From Herbiconiux sp. VKM Ac-1786 (GTDB taxonomy: Bacteria; Actinomycetota; Actinomycetes; Actinomycetales; Microbacteriaceae): a stretch of DNA of 64,000 nucleotides. The notes below the pieces were generated by a model. The model saw nothing but the letters and a program-made list of their open reading frames with translations. It searched no databases and was not told the DNA's origin. The DNA lies in NCBI RefSeq assembly GCF_015350805.1, contig NZ_JADKSG010000001.1, positions 186,001 through 250,000 of the forward strand. Direction: 5' to 3'. Position 1 is the stretch's first letter. Each line of letters opens with the position of its first letter. This document shows positions 43,148 through 52,466 of the stretch, piece by piece. Position numbers and translations under genes: made by a program.

Positions 43148-46100
43148 GTGAGCGATCGGGGTGCAGCGGCGGTCGTGGGGGTGCTCGGGCCGGTGGCCGT
43201 GGGGCGCGGCGGGGTGTGGGTCGAGCCGTCGGGGCGCCGGGCCAAGGCGGTGCTCGTGGTGCTGGCGCTCGCCGCCGGGCGGGCCGTGGGCGTCGAGGCG
43301 CTGATCGACGAGGTGTGGGGCGACGAGCCGCCGCGATCCGCGCGGGGGGCACTGCAGGCGCTGGTGTCGCGGCTGCGATCCGCGTTCGGTGACGGCGTGA
43401 TCGAGTCGACCGCGTCGGGATACCGGCTGGGGGTCGGCACCGACCTCGGCGAAGCGCGAGCCGAGGCGGCGCGGGCAGCGCAGGCCCTGGCGGGAGGCGC
43501 CCCCGAGGACGCGGCCCGGATAGCCTGCGAGGCCGCCGCGCTGTGGCGCGGCACTTCGGGCGCCGACCTCGATCCGGGCGAGCTCGCCGATGCACTCGCG
43601 AGCGCTGCCGACGAGGTGGCCGCGGCCCTGGATTCGACCGCCGCGGCCGCCGCGCTCGCCCTCGGCCTCGCCGCCGACGCCGAGGCCGCCGCTCGCAGGC
43701 TCGCCGCCCGGGCGCCCTTCGACGACCACGCCCAGCTCCTCCTGATGAGGGCGCTCGACAGGCAGGGCCGCGGAACGGAGGCGGTCGCCGCCTTCGCGCA
43801 GTATCGCGAACGGGTGCAGGACGCCTTCGGAACCAGCCCCTCGCCCGAGCTCCAGGCCCTGAACCTCGAGCTGCTCGACCGCGCGGAGCAGCCCCCGGCC
43901 GCGGCGACGGCCACGCCGGCGTCTGCGGCGGCATCGGCGACGGACGCGCCCGGCACCGCCGCACCGTTCGCCCGGGGCATCCGGGCGGCGCCCAACGCCT
44001 TGGTGGGACGCGAGGACGCGGTGCAGGCCGTGCTCGCGCTACTGCAGCAGGCGCGCGTGACGACGATCCTCGGGCCGGGCGGGCTCGGCAAGACGCGGCT
44101 GGCGCACGAGGTGGCGGCAAGGTCCGTCGGGGCGTTCGGCGCGGTCGTCGTCGTGGAGCTCGCGAGCGTGCGCAGCGCCGAGGACGTCGTGTTCGCGCTG
44201 GCGTCGGCCCTGGGCATCCGGGAGCTCGGCACCTCACGGCGGATGGGCGACCAGCGGGTGCGCGCCGACCTCCGCATGCGCATCCTGGACCGGCTGGCCG
44301 AGCGCCGCACGCTGCTCGTCGTCGACAACTGCGAGCACCTGATCGACGCGGCCGCCGGCTGGGTGGCCGAGCTGACCGCCGAGCTGCCCGCCCTGACCGT
44401 GCTGACGACGAGCCGCACGCCGCTCAGCATCTCGAGCGAGCGCGTGTACGCACTGCAGCCGCTCGGGGCTTCCGGCACCGATCAGCCCGAGGCCGATCCC
44501 GCCGTGCAGCTCTTCCTCGATCGTGCCACCGCCGCCCGCCCCGACGCCGCCCTCGACCCCGCCACCGTCGCGCGGCTCTGCGAGCGACTCGACGGGCTGC
44601 CGCTGGCGATCGAGCTGGCGGCGGCGCGCATCCGCTCGCTGTCGCTCGACGAGATCGAACGCCGGCTCGGCAACCGCTTCGCCCTGCTGACGGGCAGCGA
44701 CCGCACGGCCCCCGAGCGGCACCGCACGCTGCTCGCCGTGATCGAGTGGAGCTGGAACCTGCTCGGCGCCGACGAGCAGCGCGCCCTCGCCCGGCTCTCG
44801 GAGTTCGCCGACGGCTTCAGCGGCGACGCGGCCCGCGCGGTCGTCGGGCCGGGCGTCGACGACGCGCTCGACGGGCTCGTGGCGCAGTCGCTCGTCGTGC
44901 TGAGCGAGCCGGCGGTCGCTGACATCGACGCGGCGGGCGGGGTCGCGGGCAGGGCTGCAGGCGGTGCGGTGGTCGGGGCTGTCGGCGGGGCCGCAGGCGG
45001 CGGCGCTGGGGCCGGGGCGGCAGGCGGCGGCACGGCCGGCGGGCTGCGGTTCCGGATGCTCGAGACCGTCCGTGAGTTCGGACGGCTGCAGCTCGAGCGC
45101 GGTGCGCTCCGGGCCGAGGTGCAGGACGCCCTGTTCGCCTGGGCCGACGCCTTCGGCGAGCGCCTGCTGCCCCGGCTGAACGGGAGCGGACAGGTGGCGG
45201 CGCTCCGCGAGGTCGCCGCCGAGGAGGACAACCTCATCGACGTGCTGCGCCGCGCGGTCGACGCCGGTCGTCCCGACGTCGTGGTGTCGGTGTTCGCGCT
45301 GCTGGCCTGGTACTGGTCGTTGCGCGGGACGCACTCCGAGGTGCTGGCGTTCGCCGCGCCGGTGTTCGAGAGCGTGCGCCGCTACGATCCGACGGCGGAG
45401 CGCGCGGGGAGCACCGTGCTGTCGCTGATCCTGATCGCCGTGACGCAGCTGGTGGGGCAGCAGCGGGCGGCGTACCGGGTGCTGTCTCGGGTGCGCCGGG
45501 TGCTGGCCGCGCATCCGGTGACCGAGCCGCGACTGGCCGCCATGGCGGAGATCGCCCTGGCGATCGGCGACGCCGCTCGCCTGGAGGCCGCCATCGACCG
45601 CGCCCGCTCCTCGGCCGACCGGCCGACCGCCCTGATCGGCAGCCTCGTCGCGAGCCTCGCGGCCGAGAACGCGGGCCGGTACCCCGAGGCGATCACGACG
45701 GCGCGACGGGCCGCGTCGCTCGCCGACTCGCTCGGCGACACCTGGGGTGCGGGCATGGCGGCGCAGATGCTCGCCCAGCTGCACAGCCAGAACGCCGAGC
45801 CCGCCGAGGCGCTGCGCTGGGCCGTGCGCGCCCGGACGAGCATGAGCGCCGTCGGCGCGAGCGACGACGTGCGGCAGCTCGAGTGGGTGATCGCGGCGAA
45901 CGACATCGGCGTGGGCGCGCTCGACGAGGCCGCCGTGCTGTTCGAGCGACTGGCCGCCGATCCCGGGCGGGCCGACGGCGTCGACGTCGCGTCGATCGGC
46001 CGGGCCGGACTCGCCGAGGTGCTGCGCGCCCGCGGCCTCGTCGAGCAGGCGGCCGAGGAGAACCGGAGGGCGCTCGCGAGCTTCGACGTGCCGCGCGGGC

Positions 46101-46561
46101 GGTCGTCGCCCTGGTTCCGGTTGGCGCTGTCGAGCGTGCTCGGCGCCCTCGTCGTCGACGGCACGGGAACCGTCGAGGAGCAGCGCCGGATGGCGCGGCG
46201 CCTGCGCTCGCGCACCCTCGCGAGCCTGCGGCCGGCGGGCGTGTACGTCGACCGTCCCGTGCTCGGTGCCTCGCTCGTGGGGCTCGCGGCGTGGGCGGCC
46301 GGAGTCGGGTCCCTGGGCGCGTCGCTCGCGCTCGAGCTGCTGGCGCTCGCCGAGACGATGGGGGCGCGCCAGGACAACCCGGGCCTGCACATCGCGCCGA
46401 TGGTGGCGCGCTTCGCGGCACTGGTGGGTGAGGACGCGGTGGCGTCGGCCCGGGCATCCGCTGCCCTGCTCGGGCACGACGAGCGGCCCGGGCGTGCGGC
46501 GGAACTGCTGCGCGCACCCGGGCCGTGGTCGTGGGCCTGGACGGACCAGGCCGAGGTCTGA
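43148..46561 (+). CDS. AfsR/SARP-like regulator with BTAD, NB-ARC and TPR-like regions
   Basis: 1137 residues. N-terminal winged-helix DNA-binding domain (VGVLGPVAVGRGGVWVEPSG, VLALAAGRAVGVEALIDEVWG, LQALVSRLRSAFGDGVIES), then a bacterial transcriptional activation domain ending in YRERVQDAFGTSPSPELQAL, then a STAND ATPase with P-loop ILGPGGLGKTRLAHEVA, VVVELASVRSAEDVVFAL, LLVVDNCEHLIDAAA and LPLAIELAAARIRSLSLDEI. About 500 C-terminal residues look like TPR helices. A Gly/Ala-rich insert sits at about 595-632. Such proteins sense a ligand or partner and activate nearby genes; the convergent ABC exporter is the obvious candidate. No biosynthetic genes are next to it. Confidence 0.9.
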   Translation: MSDRGAAAVVGVLGPVAVGRGGVWVEPSGRRAKAVLVVLALAAGRAVGVEALIDEVWGDEPPRSARGALQALVSRLRSAFGDGVIESTASGYRLGVGTDLGEARAEAARAAQALAGGAPEDAARIACEAAALWRGTSGADLDPGELADALASAADEVAAALDSTAAAAALALGLAADAEAAARRLAARAPFDDHAQLLLMRALDRQGRGTEAVAAFAQYRERVQDAFGTSPSPELQALNLELLDRAEQPPAAATATPASAAASATDAPGTAAPFARGIRAAPNALVGREDAVQAVLALLQQARVTTILGPGGLGKTRLAHEVAARSVGAFGAVVVVELASVRSAEDVVFALASALGIRELGTSRRMGDQRVRADLRMRILDRLAERRTLLVVDNCEHLIDAAAGWVAELTAELPALTVLTTSRTPLSISSERVYALQPLGASGTDQPEADPAVQLFLDRATAARPDAALDPATVARLCERLDGLPLAIELAAARIRSLSLDEIERRLGNRFALLTGSDRTAPERHRTLLAVIEWSWNLLGADEQRALARLSEFADGFSGDAARAVVGPGVDDALDGLVAQSLVVLSEPAVADIDAAGGVAGRAAGGAVVGAVGGAAGGGAGAGAAGGGTAGGLRFRMLETVREFGRLQLERGALRAEVQDALFAWADAFGERLLPRLNGSGQVAALREVAAEEDNLIDVLRRAVDAGRPDVVVSVFALLAWYWSLRGTHSEVLAFAAPVFESVRRYDPTAERAGSTVLSLILIAVTQLVGQQRAAYRVLSRVRRVLAAHPVTEPRLAAMAEIALAIGDAARLEAAIDRARSSADRPTALIGSLVASLAAENAGRYPEAITTARRAASLADSLGDTWGAGMAAQMLAQLHSQNAEPAEALRWAVRARTSMSAVGASDDVRQLEWVIAANDIGVGALDEAAVLFERLAADPGRADGVDVASIGRAGLAEVLRARGLVEQAAEENRRALASFDVPRGRSSPWFRLALSSVLGALVVDGTGTVEEQRRMARRLRSRTLASLRPAGVYVDRPVLGASLVGLAAWAAGVGSLGASLALELLALAETMGARQDNPGLHIAPMVARFAALVGEDAVASARASAALLGHDERPGRAAELLRAPGPWSWAWTDQAEV

Positions 46562-46578
46562 GCGTCTGGCCTCTGGCC

Positions 46579-47402
46579 TCAGGCCTTCTTCATGTAGGCG
46601 CGCACCGTGAGGGGCGCGAAGATCGCGACGATGATCGCGGCGCCGAGCAGCGAGATCCAGGCGTCGGAGGTGAACGTCGCGGTGTTGGCCAGGTCGCGCA
46701 CCGCCGTCACGAGGTGCGACACCGGGTTCACGTTCACGAACCACTGCAGCACGGGCGGCAGGGTGTCGACCGGCACGAAGGCGTTCGAGAGGAACGTCAG
46801 CGGGAACAGCACGAGGAACGAGATGCCCTGCACGCTGGCGGCGCTGCGGGCGATGACGCCGAAGAACGCGAAGATCCAGCTGATGGCCCAGGAGCAGGCG
46901 ATCACGAGTAGGCCGGCCACGACCACCGCGCCGAGCCCGCCGCCCGGGCGGTAGCCCATGATGAAGCCCATCACGAAGGTCAGCGTGGTGGCGATCGCGT
47001 AGCGCACGGTGTCGGCCAGCAGCGCGCCGGCGAGCGGGGCGATGCGGGCGATCGGCAGGGACTTGAAGCGGTCGAACACGCCCTTGTCCATGTCCTCGCG
47101 CAGCTGCACGCCGGTGACGACGCTGGTGGTGATGACCGTCTGCACGAGGATGCCCGGGATCAGCAGCGGCAGGTAGTCGGCGACGCTGCCCGCGATCGCC
47201 CCGCCGAAGATGTAGGTGAACATCAGCGTGAAGATGATCGGTTGCACGGTGACGTCGATCAGCTGCTCGGGCGTGCGGCGGATCTTGATCAGGCCCCGGC
47301 CCGCCATGCTGAGCGAGTTGCGCAGGGTCTGGGCGATCGTGACGTGGTTCTTGAGGGTGCGCTGGGCACCGGGGGTGATGGTGAGGGTGCTCATGCTCGC
47401 GC

Positions 47403-47406
<4 letters not shown>
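46579..47406 (-). CDS. ABC-2 type transporter permease (DrrB-like)
   Basis: 275 residues with six helices. DrrB-like: RRTPEQLIDVTVQPIIFTLMFTYIFGGAI, LLIPGILVQTVITTSVVTGVQLREDMDKGVFDRFKSLPIAR and LVLFPLTFLSNAFVPVDTLPPVLQWFVNVNPVSHLV. The start ATG overlaps the ATPase stop (ATGA), so the two are made together. It ends 17 bases from the convergent AfsR-like gene. Confidence 0.92.
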
Positions 47407-48437
<1,031 letters not shown>

Positions 48438-48516
48438 GGGGCGTCCTTTCGTAGTGGATGCCCCTACCCTCGCCGGGCGCGCTGACGCGGCGCCGACGTG
48501 GCGCTGACGTGCGCTT

Positions 48517-48547
48517 ACACGCGCGCGCGCGCTCGCTCGCTCGCTTA
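48517..48547. repeat. (CG)n followed by (GCTC)n microsatellite
   Basis: ACACGCGCGCGCGCGC runs into GCTCGCTCGCTCGCTTA upstream of the ABC exporter genes. Alternating purine-pyrimidine DNA can adopt Z-form and is slippage-prone. It is part of a 214-base gene-free spacer (48438-48651) that also carries the second palindromic element. Confidence 0.7.
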
Positions 48548-48580
48548 CGTCGGTGCCGGGTTGCCGCGGCGGGCGGGTGC

Positions 48581-48647
48581 GGTACGGGAGGAGAATCCGG
48601 GCCTTGGCCCTGTGGGGGGCTCGAAGGGCGGATTCTCCTCCCGTACC
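48581..48647. repeat. Palindromic element, copy 2
   Basis: Perfect 18-bp arms (48581-48598 and 48630-48647, core GTACGGGAGGAGAAT) with a 31-base loop, ending five bases after the yyaL stop. Same arm core as 43025-43099; loops are unrelated. Terminator-like position for yyaL. Confidence 0.85.
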
Positions 48648-48651
48648 GACG

Positions 48652-50622
48652 TCAGTCGCGGGCGAGGGCCGCCGGGTCGGTGACCGGGAGGCGGCAGACG
48701 AAGTCGCGGCAGAGGTAGGCCGTCGGGAGGCCGTCGCGCGTGGCGCGGTCGGCGAAGAGCTCGAAGCCGGAGGCGGCGAGGAGCTGCGCCTGCTCGTCGG
48801 TCGCCCGGGCGACGACAGCGCCGCGCCACGTGCGGACGCGGGCGGCGAGGGCGTCGGGTGAGGGCGTGCGGTCGGGGGCGTCGGGGGCGGGGGTGCGGTC
48901 GAGGGGGTCGGACGGGGCGGGGGTGACGAGCACGAGCTGCTCGGCGGGGCGGGAGAGCCGGGTGAGGAGGTCGAGGGTGGCGCCGAAGGCGATGGGCTGC
49001 GCGACGGCGTCCGCCGCCAGGGGCGCGACCGCGCGGAGGGCCGCGGCGCGGTAGCGCGCGTCCGCGGTGAGGGCGTGCAGGAGGAGCGCCGCGGAGGCGG
49101 CGGCGGAGTTGCCCGAGGGGTAGGCGCCCTCCGAGGGGTCCAGTTCGCTCGCCAGGCCCTGGGCCCCGAGCACGGGATCGCCCCCGCCGGGGACGGCGAA
49201 CACGGGGGTGGTGGGGTCCTCGGCCAGGACGGCATCCACGAGCATCCGGCCCGCTGTCGCGTAGCGCGTGGAACCGGTGGTGGCGGCGAGGCGGAGGAGG
49301 CCCTCGGCGAGCATGCCGTAGTCCTCGAGGGTGGCGACCGCCGTGGACGCGCGGCCGTCGATCGAGGCACGGAGGAGGCGCGGCGGCTCCCCGGCGGGCG
49401 AGGTGACGTGCGCCTCGAGCAGGTGGTCGGCCGCGTGCTGGGCGGACAGGGCGAACTCGGGACGGTCGAACACGAAGGCGGCCTGGGCGAGGGCGCCGAT
49501 GGCGAGGCCGTTCCAGCCGGTGAGCACCTTCTCGTCGAGGGCGGGCGGGGTCTGACGGGCGCGGGCCTCGGCGTCGAGCGCGTAGTAGCCGCCCTCGACG
49601 CGGTGGCCGTCGACGGTGCTCTCGGAGTCCTGGGCCGAGGCGAATCCGCCGGACTGCAGCTGCATCACCTCGATGAGGAAGCCGGCGACCCCGAGTGCGG
49701 CGTCGCGCGCCCAGAGCTCGTGCGGGGCAGACGCCCACGCCGCGGTGAGGGCGTCGAGCAGGAGGGCGTTGTCGTAGAGCATCCGCTCGTAGTGGGGCTC
49801 GCTCCAGTCGCGCTTCGTCGCGTAGCGGAAGAAGCCGCCCTCGACGGGGTCGCGGAGCGGCGACGCGGTCATCGCGCGGAGGGTGCGCAGCGCGAGAGCC
49901 GCGGCGCCTGTGGCCGTGTCGCCGGAACCAGCCCCCACCTCGAGCAGGAAGCGGAGCACCGGCGCCACGGGGAACTTGGGCGCGCCGCCGAAGCCGCCGT
50001 GCTGAGCATCCTCGTACTGACCGAGCTCGGCGACGACGGCCGCGAGCTGCTCGGCCGAGACCGCGCCCGCGCCCGCGTCGGCGCCCCCGACCGCCACCGC
50101 CCCCCGCCCGCGCAGCCGCTCCTGCCCCTCGGCGAGCATCGCGGCGAGCCCCGCGGCCGAGCGCTCGACCTCGGCGCGGCGGGTGGTCCAGGCGTCGTCG
50201 ACCGCGGCGAGCACCTGCGAGAACGCCGGATGCCCGTCCACCGGCACCGGCGGCGAATACGTCCCGGCGTGGAACGCCTGCCCCGTCGGCGTGACGAACA
50301 CGTTCAGCGGCCACCCCAGGTTCTGGGTGAACGCCCCGGCCGCGGCGAGGTACGCCGAGTCGACCTCCGGATGCTCCTCCCGGTCGACCTTGACCGCCAC
50401 GAACCGCTCGTTCAGGTACGCGGCGAGCGCCGGGTCGCTGAAGCTCTCGCGCGCCATGACGTGGCACCAGTGGCACGTCGAGTACCCGATCGACACCAGC
50501 ACGGGCACGTCCCGCTCGCGGGCGGCGGCGAACGCCTCCTCGCCCCACGGGTACCAGTCGACCGGATTGTCGGCGTGCGAGCGCAGGTACGGGCTGATCG
50601 CGTCCCCGAGTCGGTTCGTCAT
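48652..50622 (-). CDS. YyaL/DUF255 thioredoxin-fold protein
   Basis: 656 residues. N-terminal DUF255 thioredoxin-like domain: [45 protein letters not shown] (active-site-like CHWC), then an (alpha/alpha)6 region like N-acylglucosamine 2-epimerases: [38 protein letters not shown] and [16 protein letters not shown]. Related to spermatogenesis-associated protein 20; bacterial role unknown. I start at ATG 50622 ([10 protein letters not shown]); twelve upstream codons lack similarity and GGAGG lies just before the ATG. Confidence 0.92.
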   Translation of the reverse strand: MTNRLGDAISPYLRSHADNPVDWYPWGEEAFAAARERDVPVLVSIGYSTCHWCHVMARESFSDPALAAYLNERFVAVKVDREEHPEVDSAYLAAAGAFTQNLGWPLNVFVTPTGQAFHAGTYSPPVPVDGHPAFSQVLAAVDDAWTTRRAEVERSAAGLAAMLAEGQERLRGRGAVAVGGADAGAGAVSAEQLAAVVAELGQYEDAQHGGFGGAPKFPVAPVLRFLLEVGAGSGDTATGAAALALRTLRAMTASPLRDPVEGGFFRYATKRDWSEPHYERMLYDNALLLDALTAAWASAPHELWARDAALGVAGFLIEVMQLQSGGFASAQDSESTVDGHRVEGGYYALDAEARARQTPPALDEKVLTGWNGLAIGALAQAAFVFDRPEFALSAQHAADHLLEAHVTSPAGEPPRLLRASIDGRASTAVATLEDYGMLAEGLLRLAATTGSTRYATAGRMLVDAVLAEDPTTPVFAVPGGGDPVLGAQGLASELDPSEGAYPSGNSAAASAALLLHALTADARYRAAALRAVAPLAADAVAQPIAFGATLDLLTRLSRPAEQLVLVTPAPSDPLDRTPAPDAPDRTPSPDALAARVRTWRGAVVARATDEQAQLLAASGFELFADRATRDGLPTAYLCRDFVCRLPVTDPAALARD

Positions 50623-50667
50623 GCCTCCACCCTCGCACCGCCCGGCCGACGCCACCACGGGGCAGGG

Positions 50668-50735
50668 CCCGATCGACTTGCCACTTTCCGCCCCAAAATC
50701 GCCGTTTCAGGGCGGATTTCGGCAACTCGATCGGG
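50668..50735 (-). terminator. Long imperfect palindrome after the DUF1684 gene
   Basis: Arms starting CCCGATCGA...TTGCC...TCCGCCC (50668-50693) and their near-complement (50710-50735) enclose 16 bases. The right arm touches the DUF1684 stop. Likely transcription terminator. Confidence 0.7.
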
Positions 50736-51491
50736 TCAGTGGCGGGCCACCTGCTTCTCGCCCGCGCGCACGGGCAGCGCGAGGCGGTTCTGGGCGGGCG
50801 GGAGGGGGCAGACGTAGAAGTCGGCGAACGCGCAAGGCGGCAGGTAGGCGCGGTTGAAGTCGACCTCGATCGGGCCGGCGCCGCCATCCGCCCGCAGCTT
50901 GAGGAAGCGGAAGCGGTAGCTCTCGGTGCCGCTCGTCGCGTCGGCGAACACGACCTGCATGCCGGTGCGGGGCCCGGTCGCGACCAGCGCCACCTCGTCG
51001 CCGCCGATCGTGACCGTCACGGTGCCCGCCAGCGCGCTCGTCTCGGTGTAGCCGTCGATCTCCTCGACGTCGATCGTCGCGCCCTCGTCGGCCGGCTCGA
51101 AGCGCCCCGCCAGAACCCATGCCTCATCGGGCATGTACGAGTCGATGCCGGCGACGGATGCCCGGCTGCCCGCCCCCGCGTCGAGAACCCGCAGCGCCAC
51201 CTCGTCGTCGCGGCGGAAGTGCCGCAGCACGAGCGACCCCACGAGGACCTCACCGCCCTCCTCGATCGTCAGGTCGTCGCCGACGATGTCGCCGTCCTCG
51301 ACGCGCCAGGTGCCGTCGAGTCCCTCGATGGCGACAGGCTCCGCGCCGGGGGTGAGCCAGTGCGTCCCGACGAGCGCGGCGATGCCGTGCGGAGCCGTGA
51401 CGAGCCGCAGTCGCGCCTCGTGCCAGGACGCGAGTGCCTGCTCGAACTCGGAGGGGAAGGAGGCGGGGCGGTCGGCGTTCGGGTCGGTCAC
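50736..51491 (-). CDS. DUF1684 domain protein
   Basis: 251 residues. Matches the DUF1684 family: FEQALASWHEARLRLVTAPHGIAALVGTHWL, an acidic beta-rich middle, and the signature FNRAYLPPCAFADFYVCPLPPAQNRLALPVRAGEK. No signal peptide. Family function unknown; it is often annotated near hydrolases. The GTG at 51491 follows TAGGCT by six bases. Confidence 0.88.
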   Translation of the reverse strand: MTDPNADRPASFPSEFEQALASWHEARLRLVTAPHGIAALVGTHWLTPGAEPVAIEGLDGTWRVEDGDIVGDDLTIEEGGEVLVGSLVLRHFRRDDEVALRVLDAGAGSRASVAGIDSYMPDEAWVLAGRFEPADEGATIDVEEIDGYTETSALAGTVTVTIGGDEVALVATGPRTGMQVVFADATSGTESYRFRFLKLRADGGAGPIEVDFNRAYLPPCAFADFYVCPLPPAQNRLALPVRAGEKQVARH

Positions 51492-51497
51492 CCGTCG

Positions 51498-51503
51498 AGC
51501 CTA
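51498..51503 (-). promoter_or_regulatory. -10 element of a leaderless promoter (DUF1684 gene)
   Basis: TAGGCT, six bases, GTG at 51491. Confidence 0.55.
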
Positions 51504-51610
51504 CGTCGGGCGGTGGACCCGGGGGCCGGGATGCCCGAGACTGGAGCCGTCGCGGCAGCGCCGCCGCGCATCCGGAGCCGGCCCGCGGGGCCGAGACGTT
51601 GGAGGCCGCC

Positions 51611-52417
51611 ATGACCGAGTTCACCCAGAGCAGCACGGGCGACACCGTCGCGTTCGACCGCTACGGCGACGGCAGCGGCCCGACGGTCGTGTTCATCGCC
51701 GGCGCGGGGCCGTACCGCGCGGGCGACGCCGTCACGACCGAGACGGCGCAGCTCGCGGCCGCCGACGGGCTCACGACGCTCGTGTTCGACCGGCTGGGGC
51801 GCGGCGAGAGCGCCGCCGAGGGCGTGCTCGACCTCGACCGCGAGCTCGAGGCCGTGCGGGCGGCGATCGCGGCGGCCACCGGGTCGGAAGACGGGCGCGC
51901 CGTGCTCGTCGGCCACTCCTCCGGCTGCTCGATCGCCCTCGCCGCGACGGTGCGCGGCCTGCCGGTGAGCGGGCTGGTGCTCTGGGAGGCGCCGCTCAGC
52001 GAATCCGCCGCCGACACCGCCGAGTGGAGCGACGGCTTCGAGGCGCTGCTCGACGCGGGCGAGGACGAGCGGGCGAAGGAGCACTACATGCGGGACATGC
52101 CGCCCGAGTTCCTGGCGGGCGCGAAGGCCTCGCCCGCATGGCCCGCGATCGTGGCCAACGCGCGCACCGAGCGGGCCGACGGGCAGTCGATGAAGTGGGC
52201 GAACGCGGCGCTCGAGGGCGACGGCTTCCCCGGGATCGACGTGCCGGTGCTCGCGGTGTACGGCACCCAGACGTTCCCGCAGATGCCGCTCGCGGCCGCC
52301 CGCATCGTCGCCGCGATCCCGGGCGCGCGGGAGAAGACGGTCGAGGGCGCGATGCACTCGTGGCAGCCGGCCGCGATGGCCGCCGAGCTCGTGACCTTCG
52401 CCCGCGCGCTCGCCTGA
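51611..52417 (+). CDS. Alpha/beta hydrolase
   Basis: 268 residues. GPTVVFIAGAGPYRAGDAV, LVFDRLGRGES, nucleophile Ser in VLVGHSSGCSIALAATV, Asp in VLAVYGTQTFPQ region and His in VEGAMHSWQPAAMA. Similar to small cytosolic hydrolases of actinobacteria with no assigned substrate. GGAGG lies before the ATG at 51611; the longer upstream frame enters the divergent promoter region and was rejected. Confidence 0.84.
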   Translation: MTEFTQSSTGDTVAFDRYGDGSGPTVVFIAGAGPYRAGDAVTTETAQLAAADGLTTLVFDRLGRGESAAEGVLDLDRELEAVRAAIAAATGSEDGRAVLVGHSSGCSIALAATVRGLPVSGLVLWEAPLSESAADTAEWSDGFEALLDAGEDERAKEHYMRDMPPEFLAGAKASPAWPAIVANARTERADGQSMKWANAALEGDGFPGIDVPVLAVYGTQTFPQMPLAAARIVAAIPGAREKTVEGAMHSWQPAAMAAELVTFARALA

Positions 52418-52466
52418 CGGGCCGGGCGGCCCCACCCACCCCCCGCGGCGGTACGATGGAGGGCTC

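Noticed and set aside
39338-43729. A 1463-codon open frame on the minus strand
   Set aside because: Only the last 273 codons are a protein family (RsmI). The rest is antisense to the mannosyltransferase, yeiH and the AfsR-like gene and has Arg/His/Gly-rich shadow composition.
44234-46744. An 836-codon minus-strand frame inside the AfsR-like gene
   Set aside because: Low-complexity Arg/Gly/His translation without family motifs; the plus strand encodes recognisable ATPase motifs over the same bases.
48438-48651. Replication origin or attachment site
   Set aside because: The repeats here are a CG tract and a stop-proximal palindrome; no DnaA boxes, integrase or tRNA end are present.
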